A DNA stretch of 64,000 nt from Sequoia sempervirens (GCA_007258455.2 VDFB02358134.1:214063731-214127730), one strand, 5' to 3'; positions 1 through 13,643 are shown, counted from the stretch's first letter. Translations and numbers: made by a program. The notes: generated by a model not told the origin, from the sequence alone.

Positions 1-1568
1 GCTTACATTCACATTCAAAGATTAGCATGATATGGATGGAAAAGGGATGAAAAATGTCTAGATGTAATGTTTGAATGCAAGAAACTACTAAGATTGATTG
101 ACTAATGAATAGAAACTAAAGGAAAACAACTTGTTTGAAAATACATTGTGTATTGTAAAATAACCTAAGAATGAATAATAGACTACAACAAAAATGAATC
201 AGATAGAAGGTGTGCACCTGAAGGCTTGAAGTAGACTAGAAATTTCCTTTGAAATTTTGTTGATGATGTTTTTCAGGCCTAGAGGGACTCGTTTGCCATT
301 CTGGGTGAATCAGTCCTAGTTCTGGTAAACTGAGCCAGAATATGTTTCTGTCAAAAGTGTGTCAGAAAATGTAGAAAACATGAAACTAACCTGGAAATGG
401 GACTCATTCACCACATGGCGAATGAGTCCACTTTTGAATTTCTAAATATTCAAGAGTAGATTCTGGAGCTTCCGATCTGCACTTTGATGTTCTACAGGTG
501 TCTGTTTCTAAAACTCTGATTTACAGGTTTGAAAATGGGATTTTGTTGATTCTTTGATTTGTTGGATGAAGAGAGGACTTTAAAAACTTTTCAACTTGAT
601 CTTCAATGATTTATAAGCTCCCAAGAGACCTAAATTTTCAAACACACAAGAAGAGAAGAAGAAATGTTTAATGTTATGGAATGGGGGTTTTCCTTGGTCA
701 AACCCCATTTAAGTAATTAAACCAAAATGATGAAAGAATGGAATGAAAAATGTAATAATGGAATATATTACCTTTCCATGATGATAGATCTTGAAAGTCT
801 ACAACAAAACATGTAGAATCTACCCTTGAATGTCTTAGGAAGCTAAATTAATGACTTGCAATGTGAAAGCCCTAACTTGATTAACTTGAGATAGAACAAT
901 GGTGGATGAGTAATGAAGAATGATTATTATATTGAATGGGGTAAAATGAGAGATAAAAACACTTATTTATACATGCTTGTGCCTTAGTTAACCTTTCATA
1001 CCTCATCATAGGCTGACATCAAGTGTTTTTTAATAAAAACCCGAAAGAAAATTTAAAATATTTTGAATTTGGGGCCAAGGGGGACTCATTCACCACCCAT
1101 GGCGAATGGGTACCACCTAGGACCTAAAAATAGGTGTCAGGAATTAAGTGGTATTTAATGTTGTTTATCGGACTTACATTAAAAAATACACTTAATTAAA
1201 GCATATGAGGGCATAAAGCGGTCAAATAAGTCATAAGAAAGGGATAAATAGTGAAGTTGTGCCTAGAAAAGTGTGAAATTTTGTTATAAGACTTTACAAA
1301 ACTTCAAAATAGGACATGATGATGTGTAAAAAGGTGATTTTTAGGTGAATTGTAATGAATAGATTCTAGAAGAATGTAGAAATGTTTTACAACACTTCAC
1401 AACACCTTCACAAGACATCACTAAAAGCATTTTATTTAGTTTTCAAGGGTCCAAGACTTAGTGTGGATGCATAAAATGCCTCACAACACCTAAATCAAGG
1501 CCTCATTAAGTCCATTTTATCATGAGTTATTCCCATGTCAAGAAAAGGATACCTTTTTCTATGACACA
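1..1568 (-). repeat. alpha1 3' LTR (partial)
   Basis: Direct repeat of 4536-6193; the first ~85 bp lie outside the window. On the plus strand it ends in CATAGAAAA-type sequence read in reverse, with terminal ACACA; on the coding (minus) strand the LTR begins TGTGTCATAG. It resembles the alpha2 left LTR more closely than its own partner, as expected if the element inserted before the block was duplicated. Confidence 0.85.
964..975 (-). promoter_or_regulatory. Candidate TATA box in alpha1 3' LTR
   Basis: On the minus strand this reads CATGTATAAATA. The same word recurs at the equivalent place in the beta LTRs (11908-11919, 23225-23236) and in alpha2 (50157-50168), although the surrounding LTR sequence has diverged strongly. 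This supports a conserved core promoter. Confidence 0.55.
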
Positions 1569-2593
1569 TTTAGCCCCCACTTTAGTGAGAGGATGAACCT
1601 GCTTCAAACACATGCTAAAGTAGACATTCAAGAGATATCCACATGTAGGTCAAGCCCCCAAGATAGAAAATCATGCAAAGGCAAGATGAAAAGAGAGACG
1701 GGGTGGAAAATATGTACTCACTCTGGGGCCACAGAACTTCAAGTCGTATGTGGGGTGAGAAGGCCACAACATACTCACTCTGGGGCCACAAAAATTTTGA
1801 TCATCCACGAGGTGAGAAAGCCCAAAAGGTAAGATACTTACGCTAGTTGGTATGCACTTACAAACACAAAGGTGGCTATGGGGAAAAGTCGTGCCGCTAG
1901 GTGGGCTTCCCGCTCAACCATATCAAAGTTATACCTCCTAATAACTTTAACAAGGTGCCACAAAGGAAAAGAAAATGATTTTGATACTTATAGACATTGT
2001 TAATTCAAAATAATATATGGATTGTTCAAAGGGATTTTTCTTAATTTGTGCAAGGTCTCATCTTCGGTAACATCATACTCAATGTCTCCAAGAGAGGATA
2101 CGTGCAAATGATCTCATCTTGGGAAACATTGTACCTAATGCTTCCAAGAGAGGAAATCGCAAGAAAATCACACAATGGAATATGAGTGGTGATGTATGCC
2201 CCCACTTTAAAGTAGTTGAAAGCACCTGTACTATGAACAATTTATTTAAAGTAGAAGAGAAAGAAGAAGTGAGAGCTTACGCAGAAAAGCCCTATGCCAA
2301 GTCATATGTTTCCAATAACCTACGTCATGAAGGAAGATAGTATGTCATATGCGAGCCAACTTAAGGCATGTCGTCCACATCTCAAGCTTGCTCTTATGTA
2401 TTCATGAAAAGTTAACGACTAGCCAAAGGAGGCAACCACAAGTGACATATGAGGACAAGGCTACCGAAACCCTTTCCCCCACTTCATATAGGACAAAGGT
2501 GATCCTAAATGATTAATGAGATGCATGCTAGATTGAAAATCAATAGTAATTAGAGGAATCAGATTCCCCCAAATAGGGAAGCATACCAAACTC
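1569..2593 (-). other. alpha1 3' untranslated interior with polypurine tract
   Basis: The minus-strand tract AAAGTGGGGGCTAAA at about 1569-1584 abuts the 3' LTR and is the polypurine tract. A ~60-bp direct duplication beginning ACTCACTCTGGGGCC lies at about 1715-1800; alpha2 has a single copy. A second short repeat built on CCAAGAGAGGA occurs at 2085-2160. No protein is supported here; the small plus-strand ORF at 1593-1832 only reads through the duplication. Confidence 0.7.
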
Positions 2594-3940
2594 CTAAAAA
2601 TGTTGTATTTTATGACTAAAAGTAGTGCAATAATTAGTGGAGTGACCATGAACTCTATGATATGCACAAAATGAAGTCTTCGAATAGCATTTCTTTTGAG
2701 TTATTGGAGGGAGAGTGATCAAGTCATTTTGGAGAAGTCTTGACAAGATACCTTCTTGATCAAGAGGAGAAAGTGGTTGTGTGATTGGGGTCAAAGATAC
2801 ATCTTGCTTAGTATTGGATGTCATACTTACAAAAGACTGTTTAGATTGTGAGATTTTGTTCTCTCCATTATAGGAGAATACAAAATCTAACAAATTCAAA
2901 TCATGAGTGTTTTGTGAGATGACAGCTTGAATGTTGTGGGAAGGATGATTGAGGAGTGTGATGTGTGAGATTAATGAGGTTGAATGAAGGTGGGTAAAGG
3001 ATTGAGGGTTATGAATATGTCCTACGGGATATGTATGTGGTCCATTGATCAAAGGGGGTCGAATGGACACTTGTGCATTCATATCCTTAGTAGTCTTGTT
3101 TTGATGTATCTCTAAGTGAGGAAAATCAAGAACCACTTGGTTTCCACAGTCCAATGCCATGATATTCTCCCAAGGAGGAGAGTTTTGAGAACAACAAGCC
3201 ACATGTGCTTGACAAGAAAGGCTTGGTTCTTCCACAATAACTTCATTTCCAATAGGGGAATGATCAATGAAGAGATTATGAGGAGGGGAATGATGATTAT
3301 GACATGAGGTTAGTTGAATGTCCATTTTCATTAAAGGCTCATTCTCTTTTTCCATATTATCTACCCTACAAGGAGAGCTTATAATATGTTCATCCAAGTT
3401 TTATGTTTTGAAAGTAGCTTCATCACAAGTGGAGGAGGTATCAAGAGGAGAACCACTATGGTTTGAAAATAGATCTTCCCATAGGATAGGGACATTAGGG
3501 AAGGGAGGATCAAGGGTGTCATGACTCTTAATAGGCATGTATTCTAACACCAACCTATCCCCATTACTTTGAAGAGGGGTATTAGGAGATGAACAAGTGT
3601 GATTTTCATGACCATGGAGACTTGGTAAGGTGAGGTTGAGGAATGTGTCTAGGATTGCATGCTCTTTTTGTGTAAGGTCATCCAAAGGGAAATAAGGAGA
3701 TGGAAAATCAAGACCATCAAGGCTTGTCACTTCTTGCACCAAGATACCTTCATCATGAATAGGATAGGTATAGGAAGAAGCACAAGTATTGTTATGATTG
3801 TCAACACGACCATTCTCACCAATGGTTAATGTAAGATTAAGGATAGTATTAATAGATTTTTTCTTGAAATCCCTATTATGATAGTCAAAAGAAAACTCAC
3901 AAAAGGGTATATTATGCTTATAAAATCCATGTTTAATCAA
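2594..3940 (-). pseudogene. alpha1 retroelement protein, CHHC-knuckle type, one stop
   Basis: This is a minus-strand frame of about 448 codons broken once, by TAA at 3401-3403; both halves are in the same frame. The N-terminal part is low-complexity and rich in Ser, Pro, His, Asn and Asp, with repeated SSP and NHTCSSP-like segments and no capsid fold that I can recognise. The C-terminus holds FCAYHRVHGHSTNYC, the Cys/His arrangement seen at the end of gag in plant Ty3/gypsy elements of the Tat type. It aligns end to end with the beta protein except that the central ISLWDLI, retropepsin and G-patch section is absent, with the join near residue 310. It is either a deletion derivative or the simpler ancestral form. 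It cannot mobilise alone. Confidence 0.75.
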
Positions 3941-4535
3941 AGGAAGAAAACATGCTAAAATGAAAGAAAGTACAATGCAATGAAAGAAAGTACAATGAAA
4001 GGGGATATTTTGAAAGAAAACATGCTAAAATGAAAGAAAGTACAATGCAATGCAATTTTCAGTTTTTAAGTGAAATTAAACAATGCATGAAATGAGCTAA
4101 TTGAAGTGAGATTTAACAAAATGCATTCTAAAGAAATGCAACTGACTAATATATACAAGCTAAGGCACCAAACAAAATCCTAAAAACAAATTTCTGAGTT
4201 CTATAAAAATTTGTTTCAGGGGTCATAAGGGACTAATTCGCCCCAGGTGGTGAATGAGTCCCAATATGGACTTTTTGCAAACTTTTCAAAAATTTCTGAC
4301 TAATTTTTATGAATGTTGAGTGCTAAGATGCATACCTAAGTGAAAAACGCAAAATTTCAGAAAATGTAAATGAATTTAGATGCCCACAATGCAACCTAAA
4401 TGCACTTTTACTCATGCAAAAATGAAACTCTAGAATGCAAGATAACTAATGCAAACTGCAAGGAAAGTAACTCTAGAATGATTAATGGACTCCAAAATAA
4501 GAAAAGAAGGGATTCAAACAGAAAGTTCACCAAAA
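3941..4535 (-). other. alpha1 leader and primer-binding region
   Basis: This is untranslated interior between the 5' LTR and the first ATG. Short direct repeats of GAAAGAAAGTACAATG occur at 3960-4045. The minus strand next to the LTR reads TTTTGGTGAAC, beginning three bases in with TGG, as expected for pairing with a tRNA CCA end. The same word borders beta1 and beta2. I cannot assign the tRNA. Confidence 0.6.
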
Positions 4536-6193
4536 TGGAACATAGATTTTTGGGGACTTACTTGCTTTCTAGAGCACTTCTAGGGTTTTTCACCTAAAAG
4601 GAGAAAGAGGGGTCAACAAAATGCTTATGTTCACATTCAAATATTAGCATGATATGGATGGAAAAAGGATGCAAAACTTCTATATGTAATGTTTCAATGC
4701 AAGAAACTACTAAGATTGATTGACTAATAAATAGAAACTAAAGGAAAACAACTTGTTTGAAAACACATTGTGTATTGTAAAATAACCTAAGAATGAATAA
4801 TAGACTGCAACAAAAATGAATCAGATAGAAGGTGTCCACTTGAAGGCTTGAATTAGGCTGGAAATTTCCTTTGAAATGTTGTTGATGATGTTTTTCAGGC
4901 CTAGAGGGACTCATTTTCCATTCTGGGTGAATCAGTCCTAGTTCTGGTAAACTGAGCCAGAATCTGTTTCTGTCAAAAGTGTGTCAAAAAATGCATAAGA
5001 CATGAAACTAACCTAGAAATGGAACTCATTCACCACCCATGGCAAATGATTCCAATTTTTAATTTCTAAATATTCAAGAGTGGATTTTGTAGCTTCCGAT
5101 ATGCACTTTGATGTTCTATAGGTGTTCATTTCTAAAACTCTGATTTATGGGTTTGAAAATGAGAATTTGTTGATTCTTTGACTTGTTGGATGAAGAGAGG
5201 ACTTTAAAAAAATTTCAACTTGATCTTCAATTATTTATAATCTCCCAAGAGACCTAAATTTGCAAACACACAAGAAGAGAAGAAGAAATGTTGAATGTTA
5301 GGGCATGGAGGTTTGCGCTGGTCAAACCCGTTTGAGTAATTAAACCAAAATTATGAAAGAATGGAATGAAAAATGCAATAATGGAATAGATTACCTTGCC
5401 ATGATGATAGATCTCAAAATTTTGCAACAAAACATGTAGAATCTACTCGTGAATGTCTTAGGAAGCTAAATTAATGACTTGCAATGTGGAAGCCCTAACT
5501 TGCTTAACTTGAGATAGAAGAATAATGGATGAGTAATGAAGAATGATTATTACATTGAATGGGGTTGAATGAGAGATAAAAACACTTATTTATACACACT
5601 TGTGCCTTAGTTAACCATTCATACCTCATCACAGGCTGACATCAAGTGTTTTTGAATAAAACCTCAAAAGAAAATTTAAAATATTTTGAATTTGGGGCCA
5701 AGGGGGACTCATTCGCCACCCATGGTGAATGGGTCCCACCTAGGACCTGAAAATAGGGGTAAGGAATTAAGTTGTATTTAATGTTGTTTATCATGCTTAC
5801 ATTAAAAAATACACTTATTTAAAGCATATGATGGCATAAATGGGTCAAATAATTCATAAGAAAGGGATAAATAGTGAAATTGTGCCTAGAAAAGTGTGAA
5901 ATCTTGTTACAAGACTTTACAACACTTCAAAATAGCACTTGATGATGTGTAAAAAGGTGATTTTTAGGTGAATTGTAATGAATAGAGTATATAAGAATGT
6001 ACATAAATGTTTTACAACACTTCACAATACCTTCACAAGATGTCGCTAAAACCATTTTATTTAGATTTCAAGGGTCCAAGACTTAGTATGGATGCATAAA
6101 ATGTCTCACAACACCTGAATCAAGGCCTCATTTAGTCCATTTTATTATGAATTATTCCCATGTGAAGAAAAGGGTACTTTTTTCTACGATATA
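4536..6193 (-). repeat. alpha1 5' LTR
   Basis: A 1,658-bp direct repeat of 1-1568. On the plus strand it runs from TGGAACATAG to CTACGATA. It carries the TATA-like TGTATAAATA on the minus strand at about 5587-5596. The coding-strand LTR start has decayed from TG to TA. It is followed by target-site copy GTTTG (6194-6198). Confidence 0.85.
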
Positions 6194-9100
6194 GTTTGAT
6201 GATGATAAGATTGAGATTGTTACTACCAATTAGATAAATTAAGACTAAATAAATAGAATATAATATATTCTAAAAATATAGAATAAAAATACAAAATTTG
6301 GCTAGAATGCGTCACTAGGCACTCTAATATGAAGATACTAAATTTTTGGATTTGAAAGAAATTGGAGATACAACAGGGTCTATAAGCCTTCGATTATAAA
6401 AATCTATATCCAAATTCTGAGAGTTTTCAAATTATCAACTTTTCCCTAATTCAATGAGAGATAATTATTGAATGTTTATCTTAGAGTTTTGATGCTTTGA
6501 GATCTTCATGTTAGAAGGCGCAAGACAACTAAGAAGTGGGGCTAAATTACATCTCACCAAATTCAAACTCTTATCAACATCATAATCACACTATTCTGTT
6601 ATTAAGTATGAACATGAAATGTAGATAACAGAAAGGAAAATCAACACAATGAACACCATATTTTACATGGAAAACCAAATAAGGGAAAAAACCATGGTGA
6701 GGATTAACTCACAATATAAACTAATAACAAAATTGAATACAAGAGGCCCAATTCTAATGGCTCACTGCCCAAATACAAAGGCTCACTTCCTATAGAAAGG
6801 ACTCACTCTCCAATAGGGAGGCTCACTACCTACATATACAAAACATAAGAGAAAGATCCACCACAAAAATTTACACACATTTGTAGCCTTGATTGGAAGA
6901 TTGCAGAAACCTTTAGCCCATTGCTTTCAGGAATCTAACACAATAAAGTACTGCTACCTCAACCTACTTTCACACAACTCTGCTCTTCACTTGTTGCTTA
7001 CTTCGTTACTTTGTATGTTTTAATCCTTCACATCTCAACTTGTATTTATACCATTTTCAACCTTAGAAACTTTCTCCAAGGTCGGCTACATATGCTTCGT
7101 TTCACAAATTCAAATTAGGTCGGCAACTCAACATTCCCGCGGTGGAAAGGAATGAGAGTGGACCAATTAAAAACTTAACCAAGACCAAAAGCAACATCTC
7201 AGATCAACCACATGCTTCCTTAATTAAATTTTTAATTATTCATATGCAATGTAAACACTAGGTCGGCCAAACCTAATGAAAACAAAAATGAACATTGAAG
7301 TACACACTTCCCAGCAAGAAGACAACACATGGATGATGTAACATGCTTCATTATGCATGAGAACACATCTTAGATACCTTCAAATACATTCATAGCAAGT
7401 GAAACAACCTTCAAACACATAAAACCTTCCATTAGTCCATCCTGATTATGCAAACACATGCAACAACTCTGAAACTCTACTTCTAGAGCACCAGACAACA
7501 AAAATATCTACCAAAGCCTAGAGAACATTTTTACAAGACATTCCAGATCTGAAAGACCTAAAAAAATTCAATGGAGGACTGCGGAGCACAAATATTTCTC
7601 CCAGTCTACAGACAAACATCTCTGCCAAACCATTTTACACACTGGTGAACACAACTTTCACACTCCATCAATCCAGAAGCTAAAAATAAGGAGATGACAC
7701 CAACAGATCCCCAACAACAACCCTTCAGATCCGCACAAGCATAGCATCAACATAGAAGAAACGTGGAGCACATACCGGAGCACATTCTAAACACATACAT
7801 AACTTTGACTTCACTCTTTATTAATTTTATCAAAATCACTAGGTAACTCAGCATTTCAGCACATTTACAACATCATATTGATAGCTCGATGTAATCACAA
7901 CATCTCAACAAAGTATCAACTATAGATGCACAATCTGCAACATTCTGAACTGTGTTGACATCAATGACAACATTAATGACAACACCACCAAACTTGCTCA
8001 TACTTGTAACACTTCAATCCACTTTAATCCACTTTAGACCTATAAATTGCAGGGACAAGTTAAGAATGGTTATGCTATATAGGGGCTTGCCTCAGGCAAG
8101 CCCCATTTTGGTGTTTCCACATCCACAAATTTCTATGATGATATGGTGTTAATCACTTACCCTAGGTTGAGAAGAGGTAAATGGATACAAATGAATGATA
8201 AATAACAATAGTATAACTTACCACTCAGATTTGTATTCTTTGTTGGTGAAGTCATATGGCTCATCTCATACAAGGAGAAACTGATGATTGCTTGAAGATC
8301 ATGCCAGTGATAGTGCTAACAATAATAAACATACAACATGAAATATATTACTATGCATAAACATGAATTTGTTGATGTGTTGAAAACATGATATTGGCTA
8401 AAAGAGTGTTATAGATATGATGCTAATTCTACTCTTGAAATTGATTTAATTTCCTTTTGAAATTTTTCTTGAGAGATCAAAAGTTTATTAGATCACTTGG
8501 ATGTTCAAACGAAGGGAAAGATTTATATTTATATGAGTTCCAACATATTTTGCATTAACCATTATGTCAAGCCAACAAATGATTTTGAATTCATAAACAT
8601 ATTAGTGACAACAGTTCATTTTGAGATTTAGGGCTTGATTAGGGGGGACAAGGGCGTTTGGGAACCCTAGTCTAGCCCTATTTTGATTTTAAGATATTTA
8701 TTAAATAAATATTTAATTTAATTTCCCAGATTTAATTCAATTTTCTGAAAATGATAATTTAAAAAATGATAAATAAGCATAATTAGAAACAAAGACTTAG
8801 TGGGGGAGCCAAACATAGTGTGTGATTGTCAAAGGTGACAATTTACAATTCTACAAAGGAATCATGAATTGTAGATTCCTTGTGAAGCATGCCAATATTA
8901 TTCTATCATAGTATAATATAGAGATGCATGTTGTGTTGGATGTATGTCCCATGTGATTGATTTCTTTTTCATGGTTAATTTTTAATCATTTTGGTGATGG
9001 TGGACATATTGTGTTGCTCTGGCTTGTGAACTTGAATATATCCTTCCTTATCCTTGGTTTGTTAATAGATTATTACTATGTGACAATGTGTTTCATTACA

Positions 9101-11170
9101 TTGCAATTGTAGTTCCATTGAATGTGATGTTTTAATGAAGTTCCATTCTTGTGTTGAAAGGAAATTTTCATGTGGAATACCTTGGGTTATTCCATATAAA
9201 TCCTTATAATTATATTCTTACATAATGATTTGATTTTTTTTTACGATGTAGTAATATATTGACCAATTTGATTATACTTACAATGATTCGTTGATATTAT
9301 GATGTTATCTTCTATGAAATTTTTGGATTCTTAGAAGAATTATTCACTTGGTGTGCTTGAGCATGTTCTCTAACTCACTTAGACCTTGTTTTATACAAGT
9401 ACTGCAACATGAACTATTCTCTTATGGTGACTAGATTTGTCACATAGTGCATGTAGATTGTAGCTTCTAAAATTTATACTTTATTTATTGATTAGTTCTC
9501 TATTTTTCTCTAAGGATTCAAAATAATTTATTAATTCTTCTTATAGGACCCGAGTCACCAAATTTCACTAATTTTTTTTATCTTGTGACCCTTGGCCATG
9601 CTCAATTTATTTTGAAATTGAGCTCATTTAATGCTTTATTGTTGGAATTGGTAATCTTTCTTCTTGGTATTCTTTCATTATTATGGTGGCTATTCTATAA
9701 TGTTTCAGCTGCTAGTCATGTCTCATGTAATTTTTTTTTTCCTATCATATCAATGATGGGTCTCTAATGGATTGTAAAGGGGATTAGATTTTGAATAATG
9801 TATAATTTCTTGATGTATATGTTAAGTATAACTATGTTAAGTTAAGAATTCCTTATTCCTTTTGAATCATAAGTGGATGCATAATGAAGATTTGGAGAGT
9901 TATGAGTCACATGTTGAACATATGTATATTTTTTTGTGAGTAACATTTTTAGTTGGTTTGGACATCATATATTTTGGTAGTGAGTGATTTTCTTTTGAAT
10001 CTCTATATGAGATTGATTTTTATCATTTATCTATTTTATTTTGAGATTGAAATATGTTAAAATCCTTGTATGGATTATTCATTTCTCTTAGTAGCTATAA
10101 ATGGGTTGGGTGTTGACTTAGTTCACCAACTATGTTTGTTCTTATTTTTAATGGTCTTCTGGCCATAGATCCTAGTCTTTTTCATTTATTGAGTGTTTGA
10201 GGAGGTATTTTAAATATTGATTTCATGTTATTGAATACCATTAGGTTCACATCATGTCATTTAGAAATGATTTCCATAGCTACACTAATGTTTTTATACA
10301 GTGCAGGGTATGATGACGTGTTAATAGATGATTTTACACATTATTTCTATTTACTACATTATAATTATTTATCTATTTATTTTGTTGCTAGTTGGGTAAA
10401 TTTTATGGTTACAATATTTTCCTTGGTAGTTTAGAGGTTTTTGTAGCTTTGTGCTAGAAGAGATACAATCTTTGTATGAAGGATTTTACATCCTATGTAT
10501 CCCATTTTATAAATACTTGGTGACTGATCCTTGTAGATATTTTTGATCATTTTTTGATGATATTGTTGGGTCATTTAAATTTTTAGTTGGACATAGTTGA
10601 TAATTGATGTAGTATATAATAGAGTTAAGCTTCTATGTTTTTTCTTTAGTTACCTCCTTAGATGTATTCATTGTGACTTATGTGTTCTTAATCCTTTCTT
10701 GTTAGGAATGATTATGCTTTTAGGAAGGTGTTTCTTAGATTCTTCCCTCTAGAAAACCATAAGTTGATTTTATTTTTATGTTGAGAACTTATAGTGTTAG
10801 AGAAATACTTTCTTTTAGAGGTGGAACCTAAGGAAAAACCTCATTTAAAAAAACATAAATAAAAGAAGGCATGATTTTGGTGAGCATGGAGGTCATATAG
10901 TATTTTCTCTAGCCTTGAGGGAAAGTTTTCCCTATCTTTGATTTGTAGCATTATGGATAATGGCCTTTATCTTATGAGAGACTATAGGAAGTGTGACCTT
11001 GTGTTGGAAATATCATGGAGAGTAGTGTTTGTGGGGTTGTGTAACTTTCCATGGTTTAGTATCTTAGCTAGATGTAATTCCCTATATTAAAGTAGAATTC
11101 TTGGATTAGAACCTTGTTTATCTTGTGGTTAGTTGAACAATGTGATTCTATCTTGTACTTGGTTGCAATG
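6194..11170. other. Inter-element spacer, no gene found
   Basis: Non-coding, AT-rich DNA lying between alpha1 and beta1, duplicated at 52765-56898. From about 6510 to 6960 it has the look of a Ty1/copia-type terminal sequence: a GAGAGGGGG-GTGAATTAGT-like run (clearer in the duplicate at 53101), then a GGAAAACCxAATAAGGGAAA segment and four GGCTCACT-xCC spaced repeats. From 8630 on there is a GGGCTTGATTAGGGGG start followed by T-rich sequence. The short ORF 10225-10434 is open in both copies but is low complexity, and I do not believe it is a gene. Confidence 0.6.
6510..6960. repeat. Possible Ty1/copia-type LTR fragment
   Basis: The segment pairs a G-run/GTGAATTA motif (best preserved at 53101-53120) with a short spaced array of GGCTCACTxCC units (about 6760-6835). 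I associate this combination with plant copia LTRs. No partner LTR, primer site or polyprotein is visible nearby, so the assignment is weak. Confidence 0.3.
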
Positions 11171-12479
11171 TGAACCATAAATTTTTGGGGTTCAACACTC
11201 TTACACTTCTAGGATTTTGCACCTAAAAGGAGAGAGGAATCCCAAAAATCTAGAGGTCTCACTCAAGACTAATGCAAATATGATTGAAATATGTCTAAAT
11301 AGAATGTCCTAGATGCAAAGAACTGATAAAAGATATGGATTATTAATGCAAAACTAATGAAATACACTTTGTTTGAAAACACATTGTGGCATGCAAGAAG
11401 ACCTAAAAAGATGAATAGAAATGTAAATAAAACAGAATAGGAATGAAAAACAAAAAGTGTGCACTTGGAAATGTGTTGAGGAATGGAATGAGGACTGGGA
11501 ATGTTGTTGATCCTAAAATTTTGACCTACTGGGACACTTACACCATTCTGGGCAACTTAGTCCCAGATCCAGAATACTGTTACGGAGCCCGTTTTAGCCA
11601 AATGGGTATCTGAATCTACAAAAAAATTTGACAAACATGTACAGTGGGACTAAGTCACCATTGATAGAAACTTAGTCCACTTGGGCTTTTCTAAAAACCT
11701 AAACATGAAATGAAGGAATTAGGAACTTTCCATGATGATGGATCTTGAATTTCTATAGCAATAGATGAAACATCTGCCCTTGAATGCCTTAGAAAGCTAT
11801 ATTGATGACTTAAGATGATAAAACCCTAGCTTACTTGACTTGAGATAGATAATGAATGATGAATGAATGATGAATGGATTGGGGGTGAAATAAGAGGAAA
11901 AACCATATATTTATACATGATTATAAAAAAATTCCCGAAAATATGACATCACAGTCCGACCTCAAGGTTTAGAAAATAATATCCCCCAAAATTTTAATTT
12001 TGATTTTTGAGCCAAATGGGACTATGTCGACCCAAGTGGCGACTTGGTCCCACTTGAGAAATTTAAGTGGGTGTCGCGAATTAAAGTGTATTAAATGATG
12101 TTTAACAAGATTATTCTAAAAAATACATTTAATTGGGGCCTGTAAGTACATAAAGGGGTCATTTAAACATTTAAGAAAGGGTCAAATTATTGATGACAAG
12201 CCTAGAAAAGCATGAAAGTTTCTTACAACACTTTGAAATAAGGCCTTGTAAGTGGTTATTTAGGTGAATTATAAAAAAATTGACCTAAAAAAGTGTGAAA
12301 GTGGGTTACAACACTTTTACAAGACATCATAGAAAGTTTATTGATTCACAAGGGTCCAAGACCTAATGTGAATGTGTTGACCACATTGCAACATTAAATC
12401 TAGGAAAAACAAGGTCAATATCCATAAGAAAGACCCAAATGAGCATGAAAATGTCCAAGGATACAATTTTTACGCTAAA
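11171..12479 (-). repeat. beta1 3' LTR
   Basis: Starts TGAACCATAAATTTTT on the plus strand and ends beside the polypurine tract. It is about 300 bp shorter than the beta2 counterpart; the missing part falls near 11700, where AAAAACCTAAACATGAAATG joins two regions that are apart in beta2. The candidate TATA box is at 11908-11919 (minus). Confidence 0.85.
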
Positions 12480-13643
12480 TTTAACCCCCACTTTAGTGAG
12501 AGGATGAACTTGCTTCAAACTTACATTAAAGTAGACACTCAAGAGGGGTCCAATCATACTAGTGCAAATGAAAAGGGATGAAAAAGATCAAAGGAGGTTG
12601 CACAAGCCCCCAAGATCCAAGATCCTAAGTCAAATCGACATAAGCAAAAGAAGACAAACAAGGCGAAAGATTTGCAGGAAAACAAGATACACAATCATGC
12701 AATGGCAAGAACTAAAATGAATAGAAGTAAAAAGGTGGATCAAGCTTCGACCATTTGTCTAACACGTTGTGGATCAAATCTAGGTTGTTTGTCTAGAAAT
12801 GCATACTCACTCTGAGGCAACGAAACTCTTGGTTGTCTGCCAAGTGAGAAGTCCTAAAAAGGTGAGAAACATACACTCATGGTTGGTATGCACTCACACA
12901 TACGCAAGTGGCTATGGATAAATTCATGCCTCAGATTGGGCTTCCTGCTCAACCATACCAAAGTTATACCTCCTGATGACTTTAATAAGGTGTCACACAA
13001 AATGATCTTAGAGCTCTATGAGACAAGAAAAACATCATATGCTTGAAACTCAAACATTGTAAGTGCAAAATAGTACAAGGAATGTTCAAACATATTTTTC
13101 TTACTTCGTGCAAGGTCTCTTCTTAAGGAACATCATGCTTAATGTCTCCAAGAGAGGATAAGTGCAAATGGTCTCATTTTGTTTCCAAGAGAGTACAAGT
13201 GCAAGGTCTCATCCTGGGGAACATTGTACATCTAATGCTTCCAAGAGAGGAAATCAAAAGAAAAAAGAAAATTGAAGAATGAAGTATGAGTTTCAATGTA
13301 TGCCCCCACTTTAAAGCGATTGCTAACACCATACTATGAGCAATTTCTTTAAAGTAGAAGAAGAGATGAGAGCTTATTGGGAAAGCCCTATGCCAAGTCA
13401 TTTGTTTCTAATAAGCTACATCATGAAAAAGGTAGTATGTCACATGTGAGCCAACTAAAGGCATGTCATCCACATCCCAAGCTTTCTCTTACATGTTCAG
13501 GAAAGGTTAATGACTAGCCAGAAGAGGCAATGACAAGTGACATATGAGGACAAGGCTACCAAACCCCTTGCCCCACTTAGTGTAGGAAAAGGGTGATCCA
13601 AAATGATTGATAAGATGCATGGTAGAGTGAAAATTGGTATCAA
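12480..13643 (-). other. beta1 3' untranslated interior and polypurine tract
   Basis: The minus-strand tract AAAGTGGGGGTTAAA at about 12480-12494 borders the LTR. The rest is non-coding and homologous to alpha1 1569-2593, including the GCAAGGTCTC / CCAAGAGAGGA repeats at 13110-13255 (three degenerate units). No ORF here has a recognisable product. Confidence 0.65.

Larger units (their letters stand above)
1..6193 (-). mobile_element. LTR retrotransposon alpha1 (left end outside window)
   Basis: Two direct repeats (1-1568 and 4536-6193) flank a 2,967-bp interior. On the minus strand the order is 5' LTR (right), primer-binding region, one broken ORF, polypurine tract, 3' LTR (left). The right end is followed by GTTTG at 6194-6198; the same 5-mer precedes the left LTR of the duplicate alpha2 at 49105-49109, so it is the target duplication. 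The interior codes only for a short protein homologous to the two ends of the beta protein and lacks protease, G-patch, RT and integrase. It is non-autonomous. Confidence 0.85.

Noticed and set aside
1593..1832. 79-codon plus ORF, with a 60-codon counterpart at 50786-50968
   Set aside because: It lies in the untranslated tail of a minus-strand LTR element, and its extra length comes from a 60-bp duplication.
10225..10434. 69-codon ORF kept open in both spacer copies (also 55951-56160)
   Set aside because: Conservation is explained by the recent block duplication; composition is low-complexity and no family is recognised.
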